Shown here: positions 1-8,871 of the stretch, piece by piece | Position numbering within the stretch: the first letter of the stretch is position 1 | Layout of the letters: each line of letters starts with the position of its first letter | NCBI RefSeq assembly: GCF_003013405.1 | Contig: NZ_PXZL01000009.1 | Location: 81,011 to 145,010 of the forward strand | Length of the DNA stretch: 64,000 nucleotides | Direction: 5' to 3' | DNA from: Brevibacillus formosus | GTDB lineage: Bacteria > Bacillota > Bacilli > Brevibacillales > Brevibacillaceae | Program-made: the position numbers and the translations under genes | Notes under the pieces: generated by a model | Told to the model about the DNA's origin: nothing | The model's database searches: none | What the model saw: only the letters and a program-made list of their open reading frames with translations

Positions 1-734
1 TGGGTTTATTGATGGAGATGAATTTGAGGCGACCGCCGTTTGAAGATATTCAGGTGAGAAAAGCATTTCATATGTTCATCAATAAAGAAGCCATTGTCCA
101 AGCTGTTATGCAGGGAGAAGGGGAAGTAGCCCATATGCCGTTATCTCCATCGACGCTAGGGTATGATAAATCCTTAGAAAAGTACAGGTACGCGTATAAT
201 GTGAACGAAGCCAAGAAATTGTTGGACGATGGTTGGAAAGTAAATGGAAGTGGTGTGAGAGAAAAGGACGGAAAAACACTGAGTTTGAATTTACTCAGTA
301 CCGCAGATTTTCACAAGGAAGCCCAATTGCTCCAAGCCATGCTGGGAGAGGCTGGAATCAACGTAATGATACAGAATCTAGAAATAGCAGGGTACATGCA
401 GGAAGTCGTCAAAGGAAATTTTGATGTAACGTTGATATCGGGCGCCTATGAAGACCCTGATATTTTATACTTCTATTTTCATTCCAGCGGGGCCTACAAC
501 CTGTCTGGTGTAAAAGATGACAAACTGGATGCTCTCTTATTGAAAGGGCGTACAACCATACAGACTGATGCCAGAAAGCAAGTGTATATGGATGTACAAA
601 AGCATCTGATTGAGCAAGCGTATGTTGTCCCTCTCTATTACGATAAGACCTTTACTGTCATAAATTCTCGAGTAAAAGGAGTAAAGTGGACATCTGTCAT
701 GCCGACATATAATGACAGCTGGATCGAGAAGTAA
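1..734 (+). CDS. Peptide ABC transporter substrate-binding protein, C-terminal part (5' end outside window)
   Basis: This is the C-terminal ~240 residues of a family 5 extracellular solute-binding protein (OppA/DppA type). The reading frame is open to the left edge, so the gene starts upstream of the window; the TTG at 9 is not a real start. The piece aligns throughout with the complete paralogue encoded at 16440-18083: both carry VRKA followed by KEAIVQ, a QGEG loop, an EA.KLL.(D/E).GWK.N stretch and a C-terminal VVNSR/VVNNR-like strand. The family captures oligopeptides outside the membrane for an ABC importer. No permease or ATPase follows directly, so it may share the importer encoded near 19.5-23.3 kb. 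A beta-lactamase-fold gene follows 27 bp downstream, as it also does after the paralogue. Confidence 0.85.
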   Translation, partial: GLLMEMNLRRPPFEDIQVRKAFHMFINKEAIVQAVMQGEGEVAHMPLSPSTLGYDKSLEKYRYAYNVNEAKKLLDDGWKVNGSGVREKDGKTLSLNLLSTADFHKEAQLLQAMLGEAGINVMIQNLEIAGYMQEVVKGNFDVTLISGAYEDPDILYFYFHSSGAYNLSGVKDDKLDALLLKGRTTIQTDARKQVYMDVQKHLIEQAYVVPLYYDKTFTVINSRVKGVKWTSVMPTYNDSWIEK

Positions 735-761
735 CTACATGTCAACAAAGGAGAGAAGCGC

Positions 762-2198
762 ATGCAAAATAACGAATGGATGGATTCCTTTGAACAGTAT
801 GCTCAAGAATGGATAACAAAAGGTCAGGTTCCAGGTGTTTGTATGGGAATAGCAAAGGATGGTCAAATCTTTTACAGTAACGGATTTGGTTTCCGTGATG
901 TGGAACAGCAGTTAGGGGTTACGATCGATACGGTATTTGGAATTGGATCGATAACAAAATCCTTTACCTGTGTGGCGGTTATGCAATTACAAGAAGCGGG
1001 TAAGTTATCCGTGCATGACCCTGTTGTCAAATACTTGCCGGAATTTCGTCTGAAAAATCTTGATGTAGGGCAAATCACGATTCATCATTTTATGACGAAT
1101 ACGAGTGGAATTCCTCCCTTGCCAACCTTTTATGCAAGTGTGATGCGAAGCTTGGAAGAGAATGAGGTAGAAGACCATCCATTTCTGCAAAACCAGACAG
1201 ATGATGTGGTACCAATCGATACGTACGAAGACCTGATGAATGTAATCGCTACCTTAGATTTAGAGCTTTTAGGGCCACCAGGGACAGAGTTCAGTTATTC
1301 TAATGATGGTTTTGCCTTGCTGGGAGCGATCATTGAACGCGTCAGCGGGAAGTCGTATGAGGCTTATGTCAAGGAGCATATCATAGATCCAATCGGGATG
1401 GAGCACACAAGCTTTTTTCTGGAAGAGCTGAATGGCTACGAGAATATTACAAAGCTGTATATCATGCGGGACAAAGGCGATCACAAGGAAGTGATTCCAT
1501 CTCCGAATTGGTGGGACACTCCCACTTCTCGGGCGGCAGGATTTTTAAAATCAACGGTGCGGGATATGTTGCGATATACGGACATGTTCTGCAAAGGTGG
1601 GCTTACAGCCGGGGGAAATCGTATCATGACACCTGAAAGTGTACAACGAATGATAACCCCGTACTTTCCGACTGAGTTGGTACCTGGTCAATTTTACGGG
1701 TACGGATTGGTAATCACTTCTGACTACTACGGAAAAAAGTTAGTGGAACATAGTGGTGGTATTAAAGGGGTTACGGCTCAGATGTGCTTTTTTCCCGAAA
1801 CAGGACTGGCCGGAGTGGCACTGTCCAATCTAGAATTGTCGCCGGTTCTGGCGGTTATGTTGGGTGCGCTAAATAGTCTGGAAAACCGCCCTCCTGAATC
1901 CTCTCATCTGGTTAGCAAGATTGATTTCCTAACCGAGGAAGAAATGAATCAATTCGTGGGGGATTATCATTCCAGTGAGTTTGGGACAGTGCCGATCCGA
2001 TTGGAAAATGATCAGCTGATACTCTCCTTTTTGGGAGAAAACTATGTAATGAAGCCGTTTGCTGAAGATATCTTTGTAATCCGGGCTTTTGGGACAGATT
2101 TCTCGGCACGCTTTATCAGAGTTGGGAAGAACGAGATTGTTCGAATGGCTTTTACGGGGAGACAATTTACAAAAACGAGTGGGGGAAACGAAAAATGA
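762..2198 (+). CDS. Serine beta-lactamase-fold hydrolase (class C / DD-peptidase-like)
   Basis: This 478-residue protein belongs to the beta-lactamase-related serine hydrolases (AmpC/EstB/D-aminopeptidase-like). The catalytic SxxK motif is SITK near residue 63, the YxN motif is YSN near residue 179, and the third motif is HSGG near residue 330. A C-terminal beta-rich domain of ~100 residues follows the catalytic domain. No signal peptide is visible, which argues for a cytoplasmic peptidase, amidase or esterase rather than a secreted beta-lactamase. The ATG at 762 has a good ribosome site (aaaggagag) just upstream. It lies 27 bp after a peptide-binding protein gene and overlaps the next hydrolase gene by 4 bp. 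It is clearly paralogous to the product of 18112-19413. The exact substrate cannot be read from sequence; D-residue peptides are one possibility for this fold. Confidence 0.85.
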   Translation: MQNNEWMDSFEQYAQEWITKGQVPGVCMGIAKDGQIFYSNGFGFRDVEQQLGVTIDTVFGIGSITKSFTCVAVMQLQEAGKLSVHDPVVKYLPEFRLKNLDVGQITIHHFMTNTSGIPPLPTFYASVMRSLEENEVEDHPFLQNQTDDVVPIDTYEDLMNVIATLDLELLGPPGTEFSYSNDGFALLGAIIERVSGKSYEAYVKEHIIDPIGMEHTSFFLEELNGYENITKLYIMRDKGDHKEVIPSPNWWDTPTSRAAGFLKSTVRDMLRYTDMFCKGGLTAGGNRIMTPESVQRMITPYFPTELVPGQFYGYGLVITSDYYGKKLVEHSGGIKGVTAQMCFFPETGLAGVALSNLELSPVLAVMLGALNSLENRPPESSHLVSKIDFLTEEEMNQFVGDYHSSEFGTVPIRLENDQLILSFLGENYVMKPFAEDIFVIRAFGTDFSARFIRVGKNEIVRMAFTGRQFTKTSGGNEK

Positions 2199-3280
2199 CA
2201 CTGCGAGCAAACGTAAGTGATGAAAGATGCCGACAGCTTGATGAGCTTTTTTCTACCATTGCCAAACAAAACAATTGGAGCGGCAACATCTTGATTTTGG
2301 AAGAAGGAAAACCTTTTTATCAAAATTCCATAGGAATGGCCAATCTAGAAACAGCTGAGAGATTGTCACCGCATTCTGTATTTGAACTTGCATCGGTTTC
2401 CAAGGCGTTTACGGCAATGGGCATCATGATCTTGCAAGAGCAGGGGAAGCTCGACTATGGAGATAAAGTAGACAGCGTCTTTCCAGATTTTCCTTATACT
2501 GATATTACTGTAGAGGATCTACTTCTGCACACATCCGGTTTGCCAGATTACATGGAGTTATTTTCCCAATATTGGGATAAATCACAGATCGCTACGAATC
2601 AGGACATACTCGAACAGCTAATCAAGCATCGCCCCAACGTCTTATTTCTACCCAATGAAAAGTATGAGTACAGTAATACTGGCTATGCTTTATTGGCTTC
2701 TATCGTAGAACACGTAGCCGATACACCATTTGCTGATTTCTTGCAGCAACACATTTTTCAACCACTAGATATGCAGCATACGAAAGTATACAACCGAAGA
2801 TATTCTCCTGAGTCGATCCAGCATTATGCCTATGGATATTTGTATTCTTCTCAATCGGAAGCATTCGTGTTACCGGATGAATCAAGCGAGCAGGATTTTG
2901 TCATTTATCTGGATGGCATTCAGGGAGACGGCGCGGTCAGTTCAACACTGGATGACTTGCGTAAGTGGGACAGAGCTCTTTACACAGAAAAGCTGGTCAA
3001 AAAAGCGGCACTGGAGAGAGCGTTTTCCCCAGTGCAGCTTGCTGACAACAGTCTATCTCATTATGGATATGGCTGGCGGCTGCGTGAAGATCAGGTGACG
3101 GGAAAAGTCGTGCATCACGGCGGAAGCTGGCCGGGGTATAGAAGCTGGCTAAGACGTTACATTCAAAAAGATAAAACAATTATTTATCTCACAAACGTGG
3201 ATCAGGAACGGGAGTGGACGGAAAAAGTAGTAGAGGCAGTCGAGAATATTTTATTTGAACAACCGTATGTGATGCCGTAG
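2195..3280 (+). CDS. Second serine beta-lactamase-fold hydrolase
   Basis: This 361-residue serine hydrolase of the beta-lactamase/penicillin-binding-protein fold has an ATG that overlaps the previous stop codon (ATGA), indicating translational coupling. Motifs are SVSK near residue 68, YSN near residue 156 and HHGGSWPG near residue 309, in the usual order and spacing. It lacks the C-terminal extra domain of its neighbour and has no signal peptide. It is more distant from the other two hydrolases of this fold in the window than they are from each other. It ends an apparent operon, because a bidirectional terminator follows at ~3303-3335. The function is probably hydrolysis of a peptide, amide or ester imported by the linked transporter; the substrate is unknown. 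Confidence 0.82.
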   Translation: MTLRANVSDERCRQLDELFSTIAKQNNWSGNILILEEGKPFYQNSIGMANLETAERLSPHSVFELASVSKAFTAMGIMILQEQGKLDYGDKVDSVFPDFPYTDITVEDLLLHTSGLPDYMELFSQYWDKSQIATNQDILEQLIKHRPNVLFLPNEKYEYSNTGYALLASIVEHVADTPFADFLQQHIFQPLDMQHTKVYNRRYSPESIQHYAYGYLYSSQSEAFVLPDESSEQDFVIYLDGIQGDGAVSSTLDDLRKWDRALYTEKLVKKAALERAFSPVQLADNSLSHYGYGWRLREDQVTGKVVHHGGSWPGYRSWLRRYIQKDKTIIYLTNVDQEREWTEKVVEAVENILFEQPYVMP

Positions 3281-3302
3281 CCATTGCTAGTTACATAAAA
3301 AG

Positions 3303-3335
3303 AGAGGAGCCGCCATTTACGGTTCCTCTTTTTTT
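3303..3335. terminator. Bidirectional terminator between convergent genes
   Basis: The stem agaggagccg / cggttcctct has a 7-base loop and is followed by seven T residues on the plus strand. On the minus strand the preceding A-rich stretch gives a T-run too. It sits between the plus-strand hydrolase operon and the minus-strand LuxR-type gene. Confidence 0.8.
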
Positions 3336-3339
3336 CGAT

Positions 3340-5397
3340 CTACACAAGCATTTTTTTCACCAACTGTGTCCGGTTGCTGACATCCATCTTTTCAAAAATC
3401 GATTTCAAATGCTTTTTCACCGTGACTTCGCTTAGATACAAGCGGGCAGCAATTTCCGCGTTTGTTAATCCCTCTAGCACAAGGGCGGCTACCTCCCGTT
3501 CTCGTGCCGTCAGCATGCTCATGTCCAGTGAGGTGACCGTGTTCTGTGAAGCTGGTTGAGCAAGTGATGGAACTGCTTGTTCTTCCAGTCGCAAATCCGC
3601 ATCCAATCCAGATCGCTTAAGCAGCTTTTGCAAGTAAGCGGGCAAATGCTCACCTTGCGTATCACGAAAAAATACGAGCGTGGGTGTTACACCGTCGTAG
3701 TTGGTGTGGGTGGCAAATTCGGCAATATCAAATCCCAAACTTTCATGGGCGGCTTTGAAAAAAGGAAATGGTGCAGGTGAACACAACAAAAACTCTCCAG
3801 TGAACATCAAGCCGTGGAGCATATGGCCAATGGCTGTATGCTGGGAAACATCCTCGTAATCGTCTTGATGAATCGTGTGAATGAACCAGCCTGCCCGTGT
3901 GTGTTCTGGTACCTTGAACCGTTCTAGCTCTTGTTTGGATAGAGCAGTGAAATAGGAACGGGAGCCGGAATGTTCCATCAGGTAAGGAAGGGTTTTTTCG
4001 TTGATGGGAACAACTGCGGCAAGTGCTGAGATCGCTCCGTTTTCATTGCGCAAAACGCGAAGTACGTCATAACCCAGAGAGAATAGACGGTCATGATCAA
4101 GCCAATTCAATGGGTACAAGGTTTGTTCTGCTGTCAGGTGAAAATCAAAATGGCGGTTTGTATGCGGATCAAACAGCTTGATCGTTTTAGAGGAGGGACA
4201 GTGCCGCTGATTGCGGATATACTCTAGCAGTTCTTCCCGATGACCAGTGTGGATCGATTCGAATGGTTTAGGTAATGGGTCGAACCAATTTAAAAAGGCG
4301 CGAATGAGTGCGTCACCCAGAAAGAAGGTCAGCTCCAAAGCCTCTGGTGTGCGGACCGAATGGGCTGACTTGGTAAACTTCTCATAATAGTAGTGAACGG
4401 CACGCTTCTGCAAATCAGCAAAATGAAGCGGAGTACGTGCCCGCATATCCTGGGCGATGGCTTCTCTCATCAAAGAATGAATCGTCCAGCCGCTGTCCAC
4501 TTTCCGTACAAACGAAAATCGAATCAGTTGGAAAAACTCGGACGCCGTAATTTCCCTTTTCAATAAAAAAGACAGATTATCCTGATTGAAGTGACGCAAT
4601 ACGGCAGCAGCTTCCACGAGCGGACGCAAATGGTCGCCGGGAACTTCGCGCAGCCATTGACTCACGACAAATGGCAGCGTGTCCATTTCCTCATGAAAAG
4701 CACCGTTTCCTTCTTGATCTTTCGGTTGCAAGGTAAAAGAAAGCAATGAAAGGGTAAGGGGATGCCCTTTGGAGCGACGCCACATTTCTTGGATGATAGG
4801 CGGTTCAAAAATGTGACAGTAATGCGCATACCGCTCGACGGCATCGTAAGGTAGATGGGACAAAGGGACCCTGCTGATAAAGTACCGCCAACCGGGCGAA
4901 AGAAGCCAAGCTTCAGACAGCGGATGCCGCCCTGCGATCACGATCAGGATATTCGCGCTTAATCGTTTGAAAAAATATTCGCGCAGCCAATGGTCCAAAC
5001 CGTCCAAGTTCTCGTAAATGTCGAGAAAGAGGACGAGTCTCTGATCAGCTGCTTTTTCATTCAGCTTCGAAACACATTCCTCCAACAATCGGGCAGGATG
5101 CTGCTCTTCTCTCTTATGATAAACGTGCAATGCCTGCAAAATATGCAGGCAAAAATCAGAGGGCGTGTGCCAAAATTGCTCGCTGTCCAAAGAAAGAGTA
5201 GCTGCTTGACGCAGATGAGCTTGCCTCTTAAGCTCGTCGAGCAAATAGCTTTTTCCTACGCCTGCGGTCCCGAAGAGATTCATGATTTTTTTGGAGCGCC
5301 GCTCATCCGCAAGCAGCTTCAAAAAATGAAGGACTTCCTCGGTTCGTCCTACCAACAGACGACTTTCCAGCTCTTCAAGGCTATCCTGATAATTCAT
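3340..5397 (-). CDS. Large ATP-binding LuxR-family transcriptional regulator
   Basis: This 685-residue protein has an N-terminal AAA/NACHT-like ATPase region and a C-terminal LuxR helix-turn-helix. A Walker A motif (GTAGVGKS) lies near residue 45, and a Walker B-like hydrophobic strand LVLFLDIYENLD lies near residue 125. The HTH begins at LTAREREVAALVLEGLTNAE near residue 625 and has the usual EVTVKKHL recognition helix. The middle third (~370-610) is not one I recognise; it may be a sensor. The protein is shorter than the ~900-residue MalT/LAL group. It starts at 5397 and faces away from the VOC gene at 5586. The 188-bp gap between them carries repeated GTATCC half-sites that could be its operator, but nothing shows which genes it controls. 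Confidence 0.8.
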   Translation of the reverse strand: MNYQDSLEELESRLLVGRTEEVLHFLKLLADERRSKKIMNLFGTAGVGKSYLLDELKRQAHLRQAATLSLDSEQFWHTPSDFCLHILQALHVYHKREEQHPARLLEECVSKLNEKAADQRLVLFLDIYENLDGLDHWLREYFFKRLSANILIVIAGRHPLSEAWLLSPGWRYFISRVPLSHLPYDAVERYAHYCHIFEPPIIQEMWRRSKGHPLTLSLLSFTLQPKDQEGNGAFHEEMDTLPFVVSQWLREVPGDHLRPLVEAAAVLRHFNQDNLSFLLKREITASEFFQLIRFSFVRKVDSGWTIHSLMREAIAQDMRARTPLHFADLQKRAVHYYYEKFTKSAHSVRTPEALELTFFLGDALIRAFLNWFDPLPKPFESIHTGHREELLEYIRNQRHCPSSKTIKLFDPHTNRHFDFHLTAEQTLYPLNWLDHDRLFSLGYDVLRVLRNENGAISALAAVVPINEKTLPYLMEHSGSRSYFTALSKQELERFKVPEHTRAGWFIHTIHQDDYEDVSQHTAIGHMLHGLMFTGEFLLCSPAPFPFFKAAHESLGFDIAEFATHTNYDGVTPTLVFFRDTQGEHLPAYLQKLLKRSGLDADLRLEEQAVPSLAQPASQNTVTSLDMSMLTAREREVAALVLEGLTNAEIAARLYLSEVTVKKHLKSIFEKMDVSNRTQLVKKMLV

Positions 5398-5466
5398 CGC
5401 ATCACCTGCTCCATCACAAGGTTTTACCTTTTTCTTCCTACGATTTTACTATGCTTCTTTTGTACT

Positions 5467-5509
5467 GGATACTCCTATTTATCGCACGGGTATCCTTTTG
5501 GATGTATCC
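5467..5509. promoter_or_regulatory. Possible operator: repeated GTATCC half-sites
   Basis: GGATAC at 5467-5472 is inverted relative to GTATCC at 5490-5495, and a second direct GTATCC lies at 5504-5509. All three fall within the divergent promoter region between the LuxR-type gene and the VOC-family gene. The spacing suggests a binding site for the neighbouring regulator, but no protein can be assigned from sequence. Confidence 0.3.
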
Positions 5510-5585
5510 TTTCGAGTAATATCGAAACCTGTATTCCCGGTGTTAGGATGAAACAGGCGAGTCAATACGAAAGGATGGAGGGAAC

Positions 5586-6011
5586 ATGTCAAAGCTAAGC
5601 CGCTTGGGTCACATTTCCTTATATGCGCATGATGTTCGCAGATTGGCCTCTTTTTATGAAACCGCACTTGAATTGGCAGTGGTGAACCATAGCGACGAAA
5701 CGGCATGCTTGGCGATTGATCCGCAATCGGGCAGGCAAGATTTGCTCATCCTGAACAATCCGCATCATGTGCATCTGGCATTTTGGGTAGATACGTTAGA
5801 TCACTTCAAGGAAGTGTGGAGGAGGCTGACGGATCACGGTATTTTGGCACATGGTCCGTATGTGGAGAGCGAATATGCACGTTTTTCTTTTCTTGATCCG
5901 GAAGGCAATCAGGTGGAGATCATATGGGCGCATCGAGGGGAAATACCTCATCCACACAGAAGAAAAATCAGCTTTCGGGAGTTAGAGAAATTCGGCGTTA
6001 GCCAAGAATGA
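5586..6011 (+). CDS. VOC-fold (glyoxalase/dioxygenase superfamily) protein
   Basis: This 141-residue single-domain protein of the vicinal-oxygen-chelate superfamily starts at an ATG with gaggg about 7 bases upstream. The N-terminal half begins LGHISLYAHDVRRLASFYE, the typical first beta-alpha unit with the metal-ligand histidine (near residue 8). The second half has FSFLDPEGNQVEII, with the conserved terminal glutamate (near residue 114). A second histidine lies in the HLAFWVD strand. Members are metal-dependent lyases, isomerases, dioxygenases or resistance proteins, and the substrate cannot be assigned. It is a short stand-alone gene between a divergent regulator and the collagen-like/SGNH gene. 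Confidence 0.8.
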   Translation: MSKLSRLGHISLYAHDVRRLASFYETALELAVVNHSDETACLAIDPQSGRQDLLILNNPHHVHLAFWVDTLDHFKEVWRRLTDHGILAHGPYVESEYARFSFLDPEGNQVEIIWAHRGEIPHPHRRKISFRELEKFGVSQE

Positions 6012-6080
6012 TCGTCCGTGCAATGAAGACTGGCTCGCACAAACTATTTCATTCATGGTGATAAGGGAGAGGAAAAAAGA

Positions 6081-8744
6081 ATGTCAACTTCTACAAACAC
6101 GTTCAATGCAGGGGGTAATACGCTCGGGATTACGACCATGGCTGTGAATCCGGCTACCTTCCAAGCAGCACCCCAAATGGTTCAGGATCGAATGACGTAC
6201 CATAAAGCGGTGCTGGAGTCATTCGGGATTACTTCCCTGACCAGTCTAGGGTCGCTCAAGATCCGCGGAACGGTTGTACCTCAGTCGGGTCTGACGAAAC
6301 CAAGCCCCACGCTCGTCAGTGGGAATACCATGATTCAGTCTGCGTTTCGAATCGACTCAGCCAAACCAACACCAGCATTGCAAATGTTAAGCGGAAAAGC
6401 AGAACTGTTGCAAGCCATCCCGTTTCCTAAAAAAATGACGGCTACATTAGCTGTACCGTCTCCTTCTTCGGCTTTGAATATATCGGTAGACACCGCCTAT
6501 TGGGCCGCATCGGAAATTTATATCGAGGATGGAACCAATGTCATTTTGAAATATCCGCAGCGCTACTTGATCATCATCGCCGAAAAGTTGACGGTCGGAC
6601 AGAATGTCACATTTACATGGGAGCGTCCTTACCGCTATGTTCCAGCCAAACGCCAAAAACCGGCAACACCGCCAGATGCACCGATGTCTTCGACGCTCTC
6701 CGGGATTCCGGGGACACCTGGAACACATGGTTTGCCCGGGGACCGTGGATTCGACGGCGCTGCTGCTCCTGAACTCGAATTATGGGTCATCGATATGGCG
6801 GGACGACCTCATTTTGACCTGAAAGGGCAAGATGGCACACAAGGCGGCCCCGGGCAAGACGGAGGAGATGGTGGCCGTGGAGGGAAAGGCAAGCCAGCCG
6901 AATTGGATTGGGCAGGATTTTGCAAAGCCGGAGCAGGAGCAGGTGGAAACGGCGGACGTGGCGGTGCAGCAGGCTACGGCGGCCCGGGAGGAAATGGGGG
7001 CGCTGGAGGGCGGTTGACCTTGTACGCGCCGCAAACCATCATCGAAAATTATTCGAAAGGCTTTGCGATCACGATTGAGGGGGGCAGCCCAGGTGCAGGC
7101 GGAATCCCCGGCAATCCAGGAGCAGGCGGGCCAGGTGGAGCTGTGGGTGACAGCAAGAATGCAAAATTCGGTACGGCATGCGGTCCCGGTCCGAGAACGG
7201 CAGGTCAACCGGGAGCGCAGGGTTCATTCGCCGATGCCGGTCGTGTCGGATATGCGGGAGGCAGATTGTCTGATCCTGTCAGCTTTAGAGCCATTGACGC
7301 AGATGAATTCAGACGTAAGCTCTTGGAGCCGTCGATCAGCCATGTCTCTCCGCTATATGCATTCGCAGGTGATACAGTGACGCTGGAAGGAAGTCGTTAT
7401 ACCAAAACCGATGTCGTGCTGATCGATGGCATGGAAACGAAAACCCAGGTAGTTAGTGATACCATGCTTCATTTTGTATTGCCTTTCGTGACAGGAGGTT
7501 CTCATACGCTCCAAGTGCGGCAATCAGATATGACTCTTTCGAGCAAGGCATCCGTCTTCGTGAATCCACGAGTCATTTCCGCCCAGCAGGAAAATCAAGT
7601 GAAAACGCGGTTGAGACCCGGACAAAAAGTGATCGTGAACGGAAGCGGCTTTTCCGAAGGGACTCTGGTCTTGGTAAACAACCAAGAAATGCCAGATGTC
7701 CGGATGTTAAGTTCGACGCAAATGGAATTTACTTTGATTCGACCAGCCGAGGTGGAGAGCAATCCAGCGGGTGAGCAGGTGACCCTGAAAGTACGGCTTT
7801 CCGATGGCACACCTTCGAATGAAATTCCACTGACCCTAGAAACCTTCCATATGCTCGTAATGGGTGATTCTGTGAGCTGGGGGCAAGGCTTGCAAGAGCA
7901 TGAAAAATTTTACTCCATCGTGGGTGCAGCTGTTCAGGCCAGAGAAGGAAATATCAAGCAATATACACAAGTACTCGCCCATTCCGGCGCTATCATTGGT
8001 GAGGGTAAGCATGACGTAGTGGCCCCAGTAGACGGCGAGGTACCTAAATCATTCCCGACGATCTTGCAGCAATGTGCGTTCTTCAAAGGCGAGGCTGAAC
8101 GGGTGGACCTGATTCTATTAGATGGAGGCATGAACGATGTCGATGTTCGGACAGTTCTGAATCCTTTCCATCCAGCAGACTTGGGGAAATTACATTACGA
8201 CTATTTTTATGTAAGCATGAAGCAATTGCTGGTCGAGGTAACCAATAAATTTACACAAGCGAAAGTCATCGTTACCGGTTATTATCCCCCTGTGTCTGAA
8301 AAGAGCGATATGACTGCGGTGGAAGCACTGTTGATCGGCGTAGGGGCTATTGTCGGAGGAGTCGGCGGCGGTGCAGCCGGAGGAATTCTCGGGCTGGCTG
8401 AGTTGGAAAAGGTATACAAGCGCTGCGCCCAGCTAGAAGCGGAATCAAAGCTCTACCTGCGAAAAGCCATCGATGAGAGAAATGCGGAGCTCGGTCAACA
8501 GCGTATCTTTTTCGCCGATCCGAATTTTGGTCCGGAGCATGCGGCCCTTACGGATGACCCTTATGTATTCGGCATCAATTTGGATTTGACACCACAAGAC
8601 CTGATCGCAGCAGAGCGACTCGTCTCCTGCACAGAAGCTGGGTGCACGGGCTTGGATTTCGAGATTTGCAAACGTGCCTCCATCGGTCATCCCAATCAAA
8701 AGGGGGCCCAGGCGTACGCGAACGCAATTTTGCCTCTTCTGTAA
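6081..8744 (+). CDS. Multidomain protein: collagen-like glycine-rich region, IPT/TIG-like domains and SGNH hydrolase
   Basis: This 887-residue protein has an unusual mix of parts. Residues ~1-200 form an unrecognised beta-rich N-terminal domain with no signal peptide. Residues ~210-390 are glycine-rich with many GxP, GGxGG and GNGG units, resembling collagen-like and glycine-rich surface proteins. Residues ~415-590 contain two IPT/TIG-like immunoglobulin folds (SHVSPLYAFAGDTVTLEGS; LRPGQKVIVNGSGFSEG). From ~590 to the end is an SGNH/GDSL-type hydrolase: block I MGDSVSWGQG (serine near 597), block III DGGMNDVD (near 683) and block V IGHPNQKGA (histidine near 868). This predicts a cell- or spore-surface esterase or carbohydrate deacetylase, but absence of a leader makes the export route unclear. 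The ATG at 6081 has a gagagg ribosome site. Confidence 0.78.
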   Translation: MSTSTNTFNAGGNTLGITTMAVNPATFQAAPQMVQDRMTYHKAVLESFGITSLTSLGSLKIRGTVVPQSGLTKPSPTLVSGNTMIQSAFRIDSAKPTPALQMLSGKAELLQAIPFPKKMTATLAVPSPSSALNISVDTAYWAASEIYIEDGTNVILKYPQRYLIIIAEKLTVGQNVTFTWERPYRYVPAKRQKPATPPDAPMSSTLSGIPGTPGTHGLPGDRGFDGAAAPELELWVIDMAGRPHFDLKGQDGTQGGPGQDGGDGGRGGKGKPAELDWAGFCKAGAGAGGNGGRGGAAGYGGPGGNGGAGGRLTLYAPQTIIENYSKGFAITIEGGSPGAGGIPGNPGAGGPGGAVGDSKNAKFGTACGPGPRTAGQPGAQGSFADAGRVGYAGGRLSDPVSFRAIDADEFRRKLLEPSISHVSPLYAFAGDTVTLEGSRYTKTDVVLIDGMETKTQVVSDTMLHFVLPFVTGGSHTLQVRQSDMTLSSKASVFVNPRVISAQQENQVKTRLRPGQKVIVNGSGFSEGTLVLVNNQEMPDVRMLSSTQMEFTLIRPAEVESNPAGEQVTLKVRLSDGTPSNEIPLTLETFHMLVMGDSVSWGQGLQEHEKFYSIVGAAVQAREGNIKQYTQVLAHSGAIIGEGKHDVVAPVDGEVPKSFPTILQQCAFFKGEAERVDLILLDGGMNDVDVRTVLNPFHPADLGKLHYDYFYVSMKQLLVEVTNKFTQAKVIVTGYYPPVSEKSDMTAVEALLIGVGAIVGGVGGGAAGGILGLAELEKVYKRCAQLEAESKLYLRKAIDERNAELGQQRIFFADPNFGPEHAALTDDPYVFGINLDLTPQDLIAAERLVSCTEAGCTGLDFEICKRASIGHPNQKGAQAYANAILPLL

Positions 8745-8776
8745 GCAAGCAAACAAACTTAGGATGTTTTGACACT

Positions 8777-8819
8777 GAAAAGCTGTTGGAGGAACTGATG
8801 TTCCCTAACAGCTTTTTCA
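8777..8819 (+). terminator. Rho-independent terminator after the SGNH gene
   Basis: A long imperfect stem, roughly aaaagctgttggaggaac pairing with gttccctaacagctttt around a TGAT loop, ends in a T-run. It lies 32 bp after the stop codon at 8744. Confidence 0.75.
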
Positions 8820-8871
8820 TGGTACAATGCAAATATAAGTAGAAATGAATACTATCGGAAGGGTGATGGGC

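Noticed and set aside
4990..5598. Plus-strand frame of 202 codons overlapping the start of the LuxR-type gene
   Set aside because: It is opposite the Walker A region of the regulator and lacks a ribosome site.
6800..7260. CRISPR array or tandem DNA repeat
   Set aside because: The repetitive look comes from glycine codons in an open reading frame; there are no constant repeats with unique spacers.
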